Below, piece by piece: positions 1-6,872 of a stretch of 7,325 nt of DNA. How positions within the stretch are numbered: position 1 is the stretch's first letter; the number at the start of each line of letters is the position of its first letter. Below the pieces are notes generated by a model. It saw nothing but the letters and a program-made list of their open reading frames with translations, was not told the DNA's origin and ran no database searches. The DNA is from Planctomycetaceae bacterium (GTDB lineage Bacteria > Planctomycetota > Planctomycetia > Pirellulales > Pirellulaceae), in the NCBI GenBank assembly GCA_003501565.1, contig DNPC01000145.1, positions 1,097 through 8,421 on the forward strand. Reading direction: 5' to 3'. The translations under genes and the position numbers were made by a program.

Positions 1-1016
1 TCGAACTTTTGGTGGTCATCGCGATCATCGGAATCTTAGTAGGACTATTGCTTCCGGCTGTGCAAGCAGCACGTGAAGCAGCTCGGCGAATGAGCTGCAG
101 CAACAACCTGAAACAGATCGGGTTGGCGATTCACAACTATGAGAGTGCTTTCAAGCGGATGCCACCTGGCGGTTTGGGCTGGGTTGATGACGACGGATTT
201 GGTGGCACGAAGGATGATGACGGTTACGGATTCCTATGTTTCTTGTTGCCATTCCTCGAGCAGCAGAACCTTTACAACCAGGTTGACCCAAGTGGTTACT
301 GGGAGCATGATCACGGCATTACTGGCCGCCCCATGCAGCACATGGCCGAACAGATTGCAGGTGGCTCAGCAACCCCACGGATTCAAGCTCGTTGGTTGGC
401 TGCTACCACGCCGCTTTCTGTCTACTTGTGTCCTTCATCGCCAATGCCTCAGAACGCGCCGCAACAGTGGGCTGTTCCTGGGTGGAACGGCGGTGCACTT
501 CCTCTTTACGCTTCGATGCACGCGAACCAAGCTATTGGATTGGGTACGTCCAGCTACAAGGGAATGGGCGGAACTCCGTTCGGCGATGGCAGTATCTTTG
601 TCAAGAACGCTGAGGGACGGGCTCGCAAGTTCGGTCAAGTCACCGACGGTCTGTCGAATACGATTGCGGTTGCTGAATCTACCTATGTCCGGCCAGACGG
701 CATCAGCAAGCCTGCACAGCCTGGCGAAACACCTTCATGGGCAGGTGACTGGCCATGCTGGATTGGTATGCCTCGAACCGATGAATCAATGCGTGTGACA
801 GCTCGAACCGCGTCGCCAATTAACGCGTTCACGGCTCCCAACCTAATGTACTTTGCGATTGATGATGACTGTGCGTTCAGCTTCCACGTCGGTGGTGCAC
901 AGTTCACGTTTGGTGACGGTTCGGTTCACTTTATCAGCGAGAGCATTTCGACGGAAACCTACGCTCGATTGGGCGGTATGGACGATGGATTTCCAGTCGG
1001 CGACTGGGGACAGTAG
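1..1016 (+). CDS. DUF1559 prepilin-like secreted protein, 5' end outside window
   Basis: This is a planctomycete DUF1559 (SBP_bac_10-type) protein with a type IV prepilin-like N-terminus. The frame is already open at the window edge: bases 1-2 finish a codon, probably Val, followed by ELLVVIAIIGILVGLLLPAV, the hydrophobic prepilin helix. The usual GFTLVE cleavage motif and true start are therefore just upstream. The TTG at base 9 is inside the helix and is not a start. The family signature continues with QAAREAARRMSCSNNLKQIG and then HNYE. Near the C-terminus is FHVGGAQFTFGDGSVHFI, an exact H-X9-DG motif (His codon at 885, Asp codon at 915). Family knowledge says these proteins are processed by a prepilin peptidase and exist in many paralogues per genome. 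Their function is unknown; pseudopilin or surface roles are guesses. The gene stops with TAG and is followed by a strong terminator. Confidence 0.95.
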   Translation, partial: ELLVVIAIIGILVGLLLPAVQAAREAARRMSCSNNLKQIGLAIHNYESAFKRMPPGGLGWVDDDGFGGTKDDDGYGFLCFLLPFLEQQNLYNQVDPSGYWEHDHGITGRPMQHMAEQIAGGSATPRIQARWLAATTPLSVYLCPSSPMPQNAPQQWAVPGWNGGALPLYASMHANQAIGLGTSSYKGMGGTPFGDGSIFVKNAEGRARKFGQVTDGLSNTIAVAESTYVRPDGISKPAQPGETPSWAGDWPCWIGMPRTDESMRVTARTASPINAFTAPNLMYFAIDDDCAFSFHVGGAQFTFGDGSVHFISESISTETYARLGGMDDGFPVGDWGQ

Positions 1017-1090
1017 GCGTTTCCAGTTGCAATGTTTAACATGTGGTCCGCTTAAGCAAATGCTTGGCAGACTCTTAAGCTTGAACTTTG

Positions 1091-1132
1091 GGCCGGGTGC
1101 TGATTTCGGCACCCGGCCATTCTTAAATTTTT
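1091..1132 (+). terminator. Rho-independent terminator after DUF1559 gene
   Basis: A perfect 10-bp GC-rich stem (GGCCGGGTGC at 1091-1100 with GCACCCGGCC at 1109-1118) closes an 8-base loop. It is followed by a T-rich stretch, ATTCTTAAATTTTTC. Two further loop pairs (T-G, G-C) are possible. It lies 74 bases after the DUF1559 stop codon and only 45 bases before the lipoprotein ATG. It probably ends most DUF1559 transcripts, and could allow limited readthrough into the lipoprotein gene. Confidence 0.85.
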
Positions 1133-1163
1133 CACTCTTTAACCGAAGTTGCTTGGAAAGATA

Positions 1164-1622
1164 ATGTCGCGAATCAGTCAGAGTTTTCTAGGGCTTGCGT
1201 TACTAACTTCGTTATTTGTCGGCTGCGGCGGCGGTGATTTTCCCACGGCGCCAGCGACTGGTGTGGTCTTGTGCGATGGTAAACCAGTCCCAGGAGCGCT
1301 CGTATTCTTCGAGCCCCAACTTAAGGGCGAAGATGCCATGGTTGGCAAGACTGGTCTTGGCGTAGCCAATGACGAAGGTAAGTTCTCAGTCAAGACGTAT
1401 GGAGCCAACGACGGTGCTGTTGTTGGAATGCACAATGTGAAAGTCGAACGTGGGAGCGGTCCAGGTTGCGACTGTGCAATGAACCAAGACAAGGTCGTTC
1501 TTGAAGTCGAAGTGAAGTCTGGTGAAGACAACGACTTCACGATTAATCTTCCAGAAAAGACTCGTGCCGATACCAGGGCTGAACAATCCCAGGAAGACGA
1601 GGATGATGAGGAAGACGAGTAA
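1164..1622 (+). CDS. Small lipoprotein with transthyretin-like domain and acidic tail
   Basis: Predicted 152-residue exported lipoprotein. ATG 1164 is preferred over the in-frame TTG at 1149 because a GGAAAG (1155-1160) lies just upstream of it and the signal peptide then begins normally. The N-terminus is MSRISQSF followed by a hydrophobic core ending LFVGC, so Cys21 is the likely lipidated residue; Phe at -3 is slightly atypical. Residues about 32-120 follow the pattern of planctomycete carboxypeptidase-regulatory/transthyretin-like lipoproteins: GVVLCDGKPVPGALVFFEP, then ANDEGKFSVKT, then DGAVVGMHNVKVE. A CDC motif follows. The protein ends in a disordered-looking Glu/Asp tail (EQSQEDEDDEEDE, residues 140-152). 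Such lipoproteins commonly sit next to DUF1559 genes in this phylum; their function is not known. The acidic tail is notable because the next gene is a gamma-carboxylase-like protein. Confidence 0.88.
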   Translation: MSRISQSFLGLALLTSLFVGCGGGDFPTAPATGVVLCDGKPVPGALVFFEPQLKGEDAMVGKTGLGVANDEGKFSVKTYGANDGAVVGMHNVKVERGSGPGCDCAMNQDKVVLEVEVKSGEDNDFTINLPEKTRADTRAEQSQEDEDDEEDE

Positions 1623-1694
1623 CGCTTGCTTGGATTCCTTCTCAACTTGCTCGCGACAGCTTATTCGACAGGTTGGGAGTTCGTTTTTCGTAAC

Positions 1695-1714
1695 ACGCGG
1701 TTGAAAGACCGCGT
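1695..1714 (+). terminator. Small perfect hairpin, possible weak terminator
   Basis: ACGCGGT (1695-1701) and ACCGCGT (1708-1714) form a perfect 7-bp stem with the loop TGAAAG, 72 bases after the lipoprotein stop. Only a short TTTC follows, so termination would be weak. It might instead be an mRNA processing or stability element. The rest of the 1623-1791 gap shows no convincing promoter. Confidence 0.35.
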
Positions 1715-1791
1715 TTCAGGGGTTTCGATGCTGGGCCGCACTTGAGACGTCCGGCAACGATGGATGTGTCTGAATAACGGGCAATAATCAG

Positions 1792-3393
1792 ATGACTGCG
1801 ACACCACAGTCTGGGTCGAACGACGCCGCTAATAGCCACTGGTTTTCGCGTGTTCGCGACAACTTGTTTAAACAAGTTCCCAATGACTTCCTGGCCGTCT
1901 ATCGAGTCGGTTTTGGGCTTGTGATGTGTTGGTGGGCCGTTGAATACCTGCGGCACGGCGTTCCGTTTTACAACTACACCATTGCCCCGTACCAGTTTTC
2001 CTACTACGGGTTTTCATGGGTGCAGCCCTGGGATTTCGCACTCACCGTTGGAGGATTGACGTTTGACGGGATGACGTTGCATTTCATCGCGCTCGCTATC
2101 TTGAGTTTGATGATCGCATCTGGATTCTGTTTTCGGTTCGCGGCAACGTTATTTGGATTTGGATACGCCTATTGGTTCTTGCTGGACAAGTGTTTCTACT
2201 TGAACCACTACTATTTAGGGACCATTTTATCCCTGATGATGCCGCTCTTGCCCGCCCATCGATCCTTTTCGATTGATGCTTGGCGCCGCCCGAAGTTGCG
2301 GTCAACGACCACTCCTGCGTGGACGTTGTGGCTGCTAAGGTTTCAGTTCGGAATTCCTTACTTCTTTGGCGGAATCGCCAAGATTAATGCGGATTGGCTG
2401 CGTGGCCAGCCAATGCGAACAACGCTTTCTTACATGACTGAACATCCTTGGGTGGCCAATTTCCCATTTGATAGGGAAGTCATGGTTCAGTTTATTTGTT
2501 GGGGCGGCCTGGTCTTCGACTTGGCAATCGTACCTCTGCTTCTGTTTCGCAAGACTCGAGTACTTGGTTATGTTCTCGCTTGCATGTTCCACGTATCGAA
2601 TCACTTCCTGTGGAACATCGGGATTTTCCCGTGGCTGATGATTGTGGCAACGACGGTCTACTTCGATCCTGATTGGCCCCGCCGCGTTTTCAGGTGGGGA
2701 TCGCGGGCAGCGGGGGATGCTGTGGCTAGCGTTGCACCCACTCGGCTGTCGTGGAAACAACAGGCGGTCTTCGGAGTGCTGTGCACCTGGGTATTGATAC
2801 AAGTGCTAGTACCGCTGCGCGTCTTTGTGATGCCAGGAAATCCTAGTTGGTCGGAATACACGCACCATTTCTCGTGGCACATGTTGCTGCGAGCAAAGGT
2901 AACGGGTTTGCGGGTTTATGGCACCGATCCGAAAACCGGTCGTAGTGGGACAATTGATCTACGAGAATACATGTCCCAGAGGCAACTTCGAGTCGTGGGG
3001 CGCGACCCGAAAATGATTCATCAGCTGTGCCAGTTCATTTCCAAGGATCTCGAGAGCAAGGGTTACGAGGACATTGAACTCCGCGTGCTTGCTCTGGCAT
3101 CTCTAAATGGAAGGCGCCCACAGCTGCTGATCGATCCGACTGTTGACTTGTCCAAGGAACCGCGGGATTTGAGTTATCCCGATTGGATTGTCGACTTAAA
3201 GGAGCCCTATCGACACGATGCGTGGAACTATCCACTTGCTGAATGGGAGCAGCATCTGGATCTTGAATTGCCTCCACAGATGCAACTGCCTGCAATGCCG
3301 CCTCAGTCATCAACGGCTGGGAGAGAGGTGAATAGTGCATCCCGCCCAATTAGCAGCGTAGAACGCCCGGTCGAAGGTGCTTCGGCTGACTAA
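1792..3393 (+). CDS. HTTM / vitamin-K-dependent gamma-carboxylase-like membrane protein
   Basis: A 533-residue multipass membrane protein of the HTTM family, which includes human gamma-glutamyl carboxylase (GGCX) and many bacterial homologues of mostly unknown substrate. Family blocks seen in order are: VYRVGFGLVMCWWAVEYL (36-53), FSYYGFSWVQPW (69-80), LLDKCFYLNHYYL (130-142), PAHRSFSIDAWRRP (154-167), and FFGGIAKINADWLRGQPM (191-208). The last corresponds to GVKKLDADW in human GGCX, and Lys197 aligns with what I recall as the catalytic Lys218. Hydrophobic segments run to about 300, with another at about 326-346. A soluble C-terminal region follows: FSWHMLLRAKVTGLRVY, then SLNGRRPQLLIDPTVDL, matching the GGCX lumenal domain pattern. 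Residues about 474-533 are Pro/Ser-rich and probably disordered. In family enzymes vitamin K hydroquinone, CO2 and O2 convert Glu to Gla; whether this protein does so is unproven. ATG 1792 has only a weak upstream purine stretch (ACGGGC). Confidence 0.9.
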   Translation: MTATPQSGSNDAANSHWFSRVRDNLFKQVPNDFLAVYRVGFGLVMCWWAVEYLRHGVPFYNYTIAPYQFSYYGFSWVQPWDFALTVGGLTFDGMTLHFIALAILSLMIASGFCFRFAATLFGFGYAYWFLLDKCFYLNHYYLGTILSLMMPLLPAHRSFSIDAWRRPKLRSTTTPAWTLWLLRFQFGIPYFFGGIAKINADWLRGQPMRTTLSYMTEHPWVANFPFDREVMVQFICWGGLVFDLAIVPLLLFRKTRVLGYVLACMFHVSNHFLWNIGIFPWLMIVATTVYFDPDWPRRVFRWGSRAAGDAVASVAPTRLSWKQQAVFGVLCTWVLIQVLVPLRVFVMPGNPSWSEYTHHFSWHMLLRAKVTGLRVYGTDPKTGRSGTIDLREYMSQRQLRVVGRDPKMIHQLCQFISKDLESKGYEDIELRVLALASLNGRRPQLLIDPTVDLSKEPRDLSYPDWIVDLKEPYRHDAWNYPLAEWEQHLDLELPPQMQLPAMPPQSSTAGREVNSASRPISSVERPVEGASAD

Positions 3394-3489
3394 CGGACGG
3401 GAATCTGACTTGACCGGAAGCTGAGTTAATTGAGGCGTAGGTGGTACGTCTCGGAACTTGAATTCTTGATGCAATCGACTGTTTATCGC

Positions 3490-3493
3490 GGAG
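3490..3493 (+). promoter_or_regulatory. Ribosome binding site that sets the PhoX start
   Basis: GGAG lies 8 bases before ATG 3502. The longer in-frame options (TTG 3430, ATG 3469) have no comparable site. They would also place 24 or 11 extra residues before the twin-arginine motif, so 3502 is the best start. Confidence 0.65.
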
Positions 3494-3501
3494 CCGAAAC
3501 G

Positions 3502-4896
3502 ATGTCGAATCCAAGCCGACGCCATTTTCTGAACAGCCTTTCGGGAACGATTACAGCTGGCCTGATTGTCGGGTCGTTTGACCAGCTTTCTAGCCGAGCG
3601 GGCATCGGGCCAGTAACGACGAAGGGGTTTGGACCGCCAGTTCCAACGAAGGATCAAACCACTGGGATCGAATTGATTTCATTGCCCGAGGGCTTTAGTT
3701 ACCATTCGTTTGGCTGGACTGGCCAGCCGTTGGATTGTGGAACTCCCACACCTCCAGCTCACGATGGGATGGCGGTAATTGCAGAAAATGAAGGCGTGGT
3801 CACCCTGTGCCGCAACCATGAAGTTGGAACGCCCTTGGCGGTCAAGAATCCTAGTGATTCCGCGTACGATCCCTTTGCGGGAGGCGGGTGCGCCAACTTG
3901 CGATTTGATACCAACGCGAAGCAGTGGCTGGATGCGAAGTTGTCGCTTGCAGGTACGAGCAAGAACTGTGCTGGTGGAGCAACCCCATGGAACTCCTGGC
4001 TCAGTTGCGAAGAAACGTGTGATGATCCAACCACGCAACTGGACGATGGCGAAGTCAACACTTTTACGCAGAAGCACGGATTTGTTTTCGATGTGCCAGC
4101 CGACGGTCAAGCGGATGGTAAACCCATCGAAAGTCTGGGCCGATTTGTCCATGAGGCCGTTGCTGTAGATCCTCAGACTGGCATCGTTTACCTCACGGAA
4201 GACCGCGGCACCGCGGGGCTGTACCGAATGATTCCGAATGATCCGCGGGACTTGCACCAAGGCGGTAAATTCCAGATGTTGGCCTGTGAGTCGCGGGGAG
4301 ATGTTCGAAAGAAAGTTGCGTCCAACTTTGAAACAGATGTCTACTGGGTTGATATTGAAGATCGACTGCGTCCACACTCGCCAGGTACCACGGATAGTTT
4401 GGGTGTTTATCATCAGGGCAAGCAAGCCGGTGGCCTCACGTTCGCTCGCTTGGAAGGTTGTGCTATCCATGACGGGCAAGTTTTCGTAACGGCCACCAGT
4501 GGCGGTGATGCGGAAAGTGGGCAAGTGTGGAAGCTGGATCCGAAACGCGAGCGGCTGAGTATGATTTACGAGTCTCCGAGCGCCAAAGTCCTGGATATGC
4601 CTGACAACATGGCGGTCTCTCCCAGGGGCGGCATTTTGTTGTGTGAGGATGGCGATTTTGTCCCCCAGCGTCTGCAGGTATTGACTGAAGACGGCCAGTT
4701 GTTTCCATTCGCGGCTAACAACATGCAGCTGGACGCCGGGCATGCTGAATTAGTTTATGGGCATCAAGGTGATTTTCGCGGCAGCGAGTGGGCAGGAGCG
4801 ACCTTTTCTGCTGATGGCCAGTGGCTGTTCGTGAATCTCCAAAACCCAGGCGTAACTCTGGCGATTACAGGTCCATGGCGTCGTGGACTGATTTAG
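3502..4896 (+). CDS. Tat-exported PhoX/DUF839 family phosphatase-like protein
   Basis: A 464-residue protein of the PhoX family (DUF839), beta-propeller phosphatases that in characterised members use iron and calcium and act in the periplasm. Residues 1-26 form a Tat signal: SRRHFL twin-arginine motif at 5-10, then a mild hydrophobic stretch. Conserved family blocks follow: CRNHEVG (103-109), GTSKNCAGGATPWNSWLSCEE (151-171), RFVHEAVAVDP (214-224), YLTEDRGTAGLYRMIP (230-245), LDMPDNMAVSP (364-374), LLCEDGDF (379-386), and the closing FSADGQWLFVNLQNPG (435-450) with ITGPW (455-459). The NHE, NCAGG, CEE and TED acidic/cysteine positions are the type that hold the metal cluster, though I have not mapped them residue by residue. 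Likely activity is phosphate release from phosphomonoesters or diesters. It starts 108 bases after the HTTM gene and ends 66 bases before another phosphatase gene. No PHO box with CTGTCAT-like repeats is visible. Some DUF839 proteins have no tested activity, so the exact substrate is open. Confidence 0.88.
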   Translation: MSNPSRRHFLNSLSGTITAGLIVGSFDQLSSRAGIGPVTTKGFGPPVPTKDQTTGIELISLPEGFSYHSFGWTGQPLDCGTPTPPAHDGMAVIAENEGVVTLCRNHEVGTPLAVKNPSDSAYDPFAGGGCANLRFDTNAKQWLDAKLSLAGTSKNCAGGATPWNSWLSCEETCDDPTTQLDDGEVNTFTQKHGFVFDVPADGQADGKPIESLGRFVHEAVAVDPQTGIVYLTEDRGTAGLYRMIPNDPRDLHQGGKFQMLACESRGDVRKKVASNFETDVYWVDIEDRLRPHSPGTTDSLGVYHQGKQAGGLTFARLEGCAIHDGQVFVTATSGGDAESGQVWKLDPKRERLSMIYESPSAKVLDMPDNMAVSPRGGILLCEDGDFVPQRLQVLTEDGQLFPFAANNMQLDAGHAELVYGHQGDFRGSEWAGATFSADGQWLFVNLQNPGVTLAITGPWRRGLI

Positions 4897-4962
4897 AATC
4901 TCGCAACCAATCCTTCAAGTTTTTCATGGCAACACGCCATTAGATCATCAAGGCCGACATCT

Positions 4963-6423
4963 ATGTTCAGCACACGCAGCGCACTTTTTATTTGCATTAT
5001 CGGGCTGGTAGCCGTATCCAGCTGCAAGCCAGTAGTTGCGCACGATGGCGAGGAAGACCACCAGCATCCGATTGTGGCAGTAAAGCCCGCCGACTACTAC
5101 GCCCCAACGGCGATGCCTGATCGGATTGTGCTGACTTGGGCTGACGACCCTCGTACGACGCAAAGCGTGACTTGGCGGACAAGTGTAGAAGTCTCACAGG
5201 GGCTTGCCCAAATCGCGCTCGCCACAGCTGGGCCCAAATTCGTCACCGAGGCCAAAGAATTCAAAGCGGTTTCAGAAGCTCTGAAAACTGACATTAACAC
5301 AGCTCATTTTCACAGCGTGACATTTCGGGATTTAAAGCCGGGCAGCGTCTACGCATATCGAGTCGGTGATGGTGTCAATTGGAGTGAGTGGTTTCATTTT
5401 CGCACGACGAGTGCCGAAGTTGAGCCATTTTCGTTCGTCTACTTTGGGGACGCACAAAACAGTATCCGCTCGCTTTGGTCGCGTGTTCTTCGTGAAGCAC
5501 AACGCGATGCACCGAAAGCGTCTTTCTTCCTACATGCCGGTGACTTGGTGAATCGTGCCGAGAGCGATGCCGAGTGGGGTGAGTGGTTTGGGGCCGGTGG
5601 CTGGCTGAACGCGATGCTGCCGGTTGTAGCCATTCCGGGTAACCATGAACAAGCGAGAAAAGAGGATGGTACTCGCAGACTTTCGCGGCATTGGAAGCCA
5701 ACGTTTACATTCCCGGAAAACGGGCCCAAGGGACAAGAGGAATCGTGCTACACGTTTGTTTACCAAAACGTACGGTTCGTATGCTTGAATTCGAATCAAA
5801 TGCAAGCTGAACAAACCAAGTGGATGGATGAGGTTCTGGCAAAGAATAAGCAGCCGTGGGTGATCTGTACTTTTCACCATCCAATCTATTCAACCGGGAA
5901 GGACCGCGACAACGTAGAACTCAGAGCGCTATGGAAGCCCATTCTTGACAAGTATCGAGTCGACTTGGTTTTGCAGGGACATGACCATACCTACGGACGA
6001 ACAGGGTTTGATGTCCCGCCGGTTTCCGAGGCCGACCGGGCAGCCCTGAAGGCGCGAATGGCCGAAGCGATTGAGAGTGGATCGGTAGGAGTTGGTTTCA
6101 AGAACGTTCCAACGGGTGTGCAGAACATCGAAAAAGCCGCTGGGACCGTTTACGTAGTTTCGGTTAGTGGGCCGAAGATGTACGACAACAATCGGAAGTG
6201 GTTTATGCGGCGTTTGGCCGAAGATACTCAGCTGTATCAGATCATTCACGTCGACGGACGCCGACTTCGATTCGAAGCACGAACCGCCACCGGCGAGCTT
6301 TATGACTCATTTGAGCTCGTAAAGCAGCCGGGGGAAGTTAACAAGATCATTGAGACTGGTGCGGAAGTCGGTGAAAATTTGCGTCCGCTACAGCCAGCCG
6401 CTGCGTCGGAAGCGGCGAAATAA
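4963..6423 (+). CDS. Purple-acid-phosphatase-like secreted metallophosphoesterase
   Basis: A 486-residue exported protein. Its signal sequence (ALFICIIGLVAVSSC) could be cut by signal peptidase II at Cys21 or by signal peptidase I after VVA (residues 24-26). A short His/Asp/Glu stretch, HDGEEDHQH (27-35), follows. Residues about 47-148 resemble the N-terminal Fn3-like domain of purple acid phosphatases (PDRIVLTWADDP, SVTWRT, FRDLKPGSVYAYRVGDG). The calcineurin-like domain has all five blocks: YFGDAQ (160-165), HAGDLVN (191-197), GNHE (226-229), FHHPIY (304-309) and GHDHTYGR (339-346). In true purple enzymes block two is GDxxY; here Asn197 replaces the iron-ligand Tyr. The C-terminal end is Ala/Pro-rich. 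AAGG at 4950-4953 lies 9 bases before ATG 4963. The gene probably shares a transcript with the PhoX gene. Likely a phosphomonoesterase or diesterase; the substrate is not evident. Confidence 0.9.
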   Translation: MFSTRSALFICIIGLVAVSSCKPVVAHDGEEDHQHPIVAVKPADYYAPTAMPDRIVLTWADDPRTTQSVTWRTSVEVSQGLAQIALATAGPKFVTEAKEFKAVSEALKTDINTAHFHSVTFRDLKPGSVYAYRVGDGVNWSEWFHFRTTSAEVEPFSFVYFGDAQNSIRSLWSRVLREAQRDAPKASFFLHAGDLVNRAESDAEWGEWFGAGGWLNAMLPVVAIPGNHEQARKEDGTRRLSRHWKPTFTFPENGPKGQEESCYTFVYQNVRFVCLNSNQMQAEQTKWMDEVLAKNKQPWVICTFHHPIYSTGKDRDNVELRALWKPILDKYRVDLVLQGHDHTYGRTGFDVPPVSEADRAALKARMAEAIESGSVGVGFKNVPTGVQNIEKAAGTVYVVSVSGPKMYDNNRKWFMRRLAEDTQLYQIIHVDGRRLRFEARTATGELYDSFELVKQPGEVNKIIETGAEVGENLRPLQPAAASEAAK

Positions 6424-6493
6424 CCCGAAGACTAGCTGAGCCGGCCGAGCGTCATTGCTGGCGGTATTTAGAGAGCGATCGATTCCTAATTGC

Positions 6494-6522
6494 GCTGGAA
6501 TTTTAGTCAATAAAATTCCGGC
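6494..6522 (+). terminator. AT-rich perfect hairpin downstream of metallophosphoesterase
   Basis: GGAATTTTA (6497-6505) and TAAAATTCC (6511-6519) form a perfect 9-bp stem around GTCAA. Three more outer pairs (one T-G) extend it to 12. It lies 70 bases after the stop codon. There is no T tract after it (CATCTTGG), so it may be a non-canonical terminator, an RNA stability element or a palindromic protein-binding site. Confidence 0.4.
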
Positions 6523-6559
6523 CATCTTGGCAAGCTTGACCTCCTCCCATGACGGCTAC

Positions 6560-6588
6560 TGGGAATGTGATGGAAATTCGGCTATAAT
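6560..6588 (+). promoter_or_regulatory. Candidate sigma-70-type promoter
   Basis: An exact TATAAT is at 6583-6588. At 17-base spacing the -35 is TGGGAA (6560-6565), a poor match, and there is no extended TG motif. Transcription would start near 6595 and give a leader of about 285 bases before the 6881 start codon. A single perfect -10 can occur by chance, so this is only a candidate. Confidence 0.4.
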
Positions 6589-6676
6589 AGCTGTCGGTCA
6601 AGTAATTCACGTGCCTACCAACTTCGCGGTTTGTGAGTCCTGCTTGGACTTCAGCATTCTGAGTATCGTGGCGTAG

Positions 6677-6698
6677 CGTCGATTTTAGAGGCTCGACG
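6677..6698 (+). other. Short hairpin followed by T/C tract
   Basis: CGTCGA (6677-6682) pairs with TCGACG (6693-6698) around a 10-base loop. It is followed by TTTCCCCCCTGCTCCCCTCC. It may be part of a leader structure or a poor terminator; a 6-bp stem with a loop this large could also be chance. Confidence 0.25.
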
Positions 6699-6866
6699 TT
6701 TCCCCCCTGCTCCCCTCCTGGATGCGGTGCAACCGATCTTGATCAACAGGGAAGAGCTTGTCGAATCTCACCATGGCGGTGCGCTTCGACCATGTGGACG
6801 CCATTTTTCTGGCTGCACAATCTAATCCTTTTTCTATTCTCAATCGTCCCGTTTCTTCCTATCCAC

Positions 6867-6872
6867 GAGGAG
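6867..6872 (+). promoter_or_regulatory. Strong ribosome binding site for the basic protein
   Basis: GAGGAG is 8 bases before ATG 6881. It is the best Shine-Dalgarno sequence in the window and decides the start over the in-frame upstream options at 6758 and 6773. It suggests high translation, as expected for an abundant DNA-associated protein. Confidence 0.8.

Noticed and set aside
139..798. 219-residue + strand frame within the DUF1559 gene
   Set aside because: It is out of frame with clear DUF1559 motifs, including H-X9-DG, and has no domain features of its own.
1178..1645. 155-residue open frame on the - strand, antisense to the lipoprotein
   Set aside because: Its poly-Ser stretch is only the complement of the GAC/GAG/GAT/GAA acidic tail, and the + strand frame has a signal peptide and family motifs.
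3458..3487. TTGAAT - 18 bases - TTTATC as promoter for PhoX
   Set aside because: The -10 matches only three consensus bases, and transcription would start almost at the ribosome binding site.
3430..3501. Longer PhoX start at TTG 3430 or ATG 3469
   Set aside because: No ribosome site precedes either, and the Tat motif is best placed with ATG 3502.
3679..4743. 354-residue open frame on the - strand
   Set aside because: It lies entirely inside the PhoX gene, antisense to it. It has no recognisable motif and is explained by the codon pattern of the real gene.
4926..4940. ATGGC/GCCAT 5-bp hairpin between the two phosphatase genes
   Set aside because: The stem is too short and has no T tract after it; chance is the simpler explanation.
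6455..6676. 73-residue TTG-started frame after the metallophosphoesterase
   Set aside because: It has no ribosome binding site or recognisable motif, and it overlaps the hairpin and the TATAAT box.
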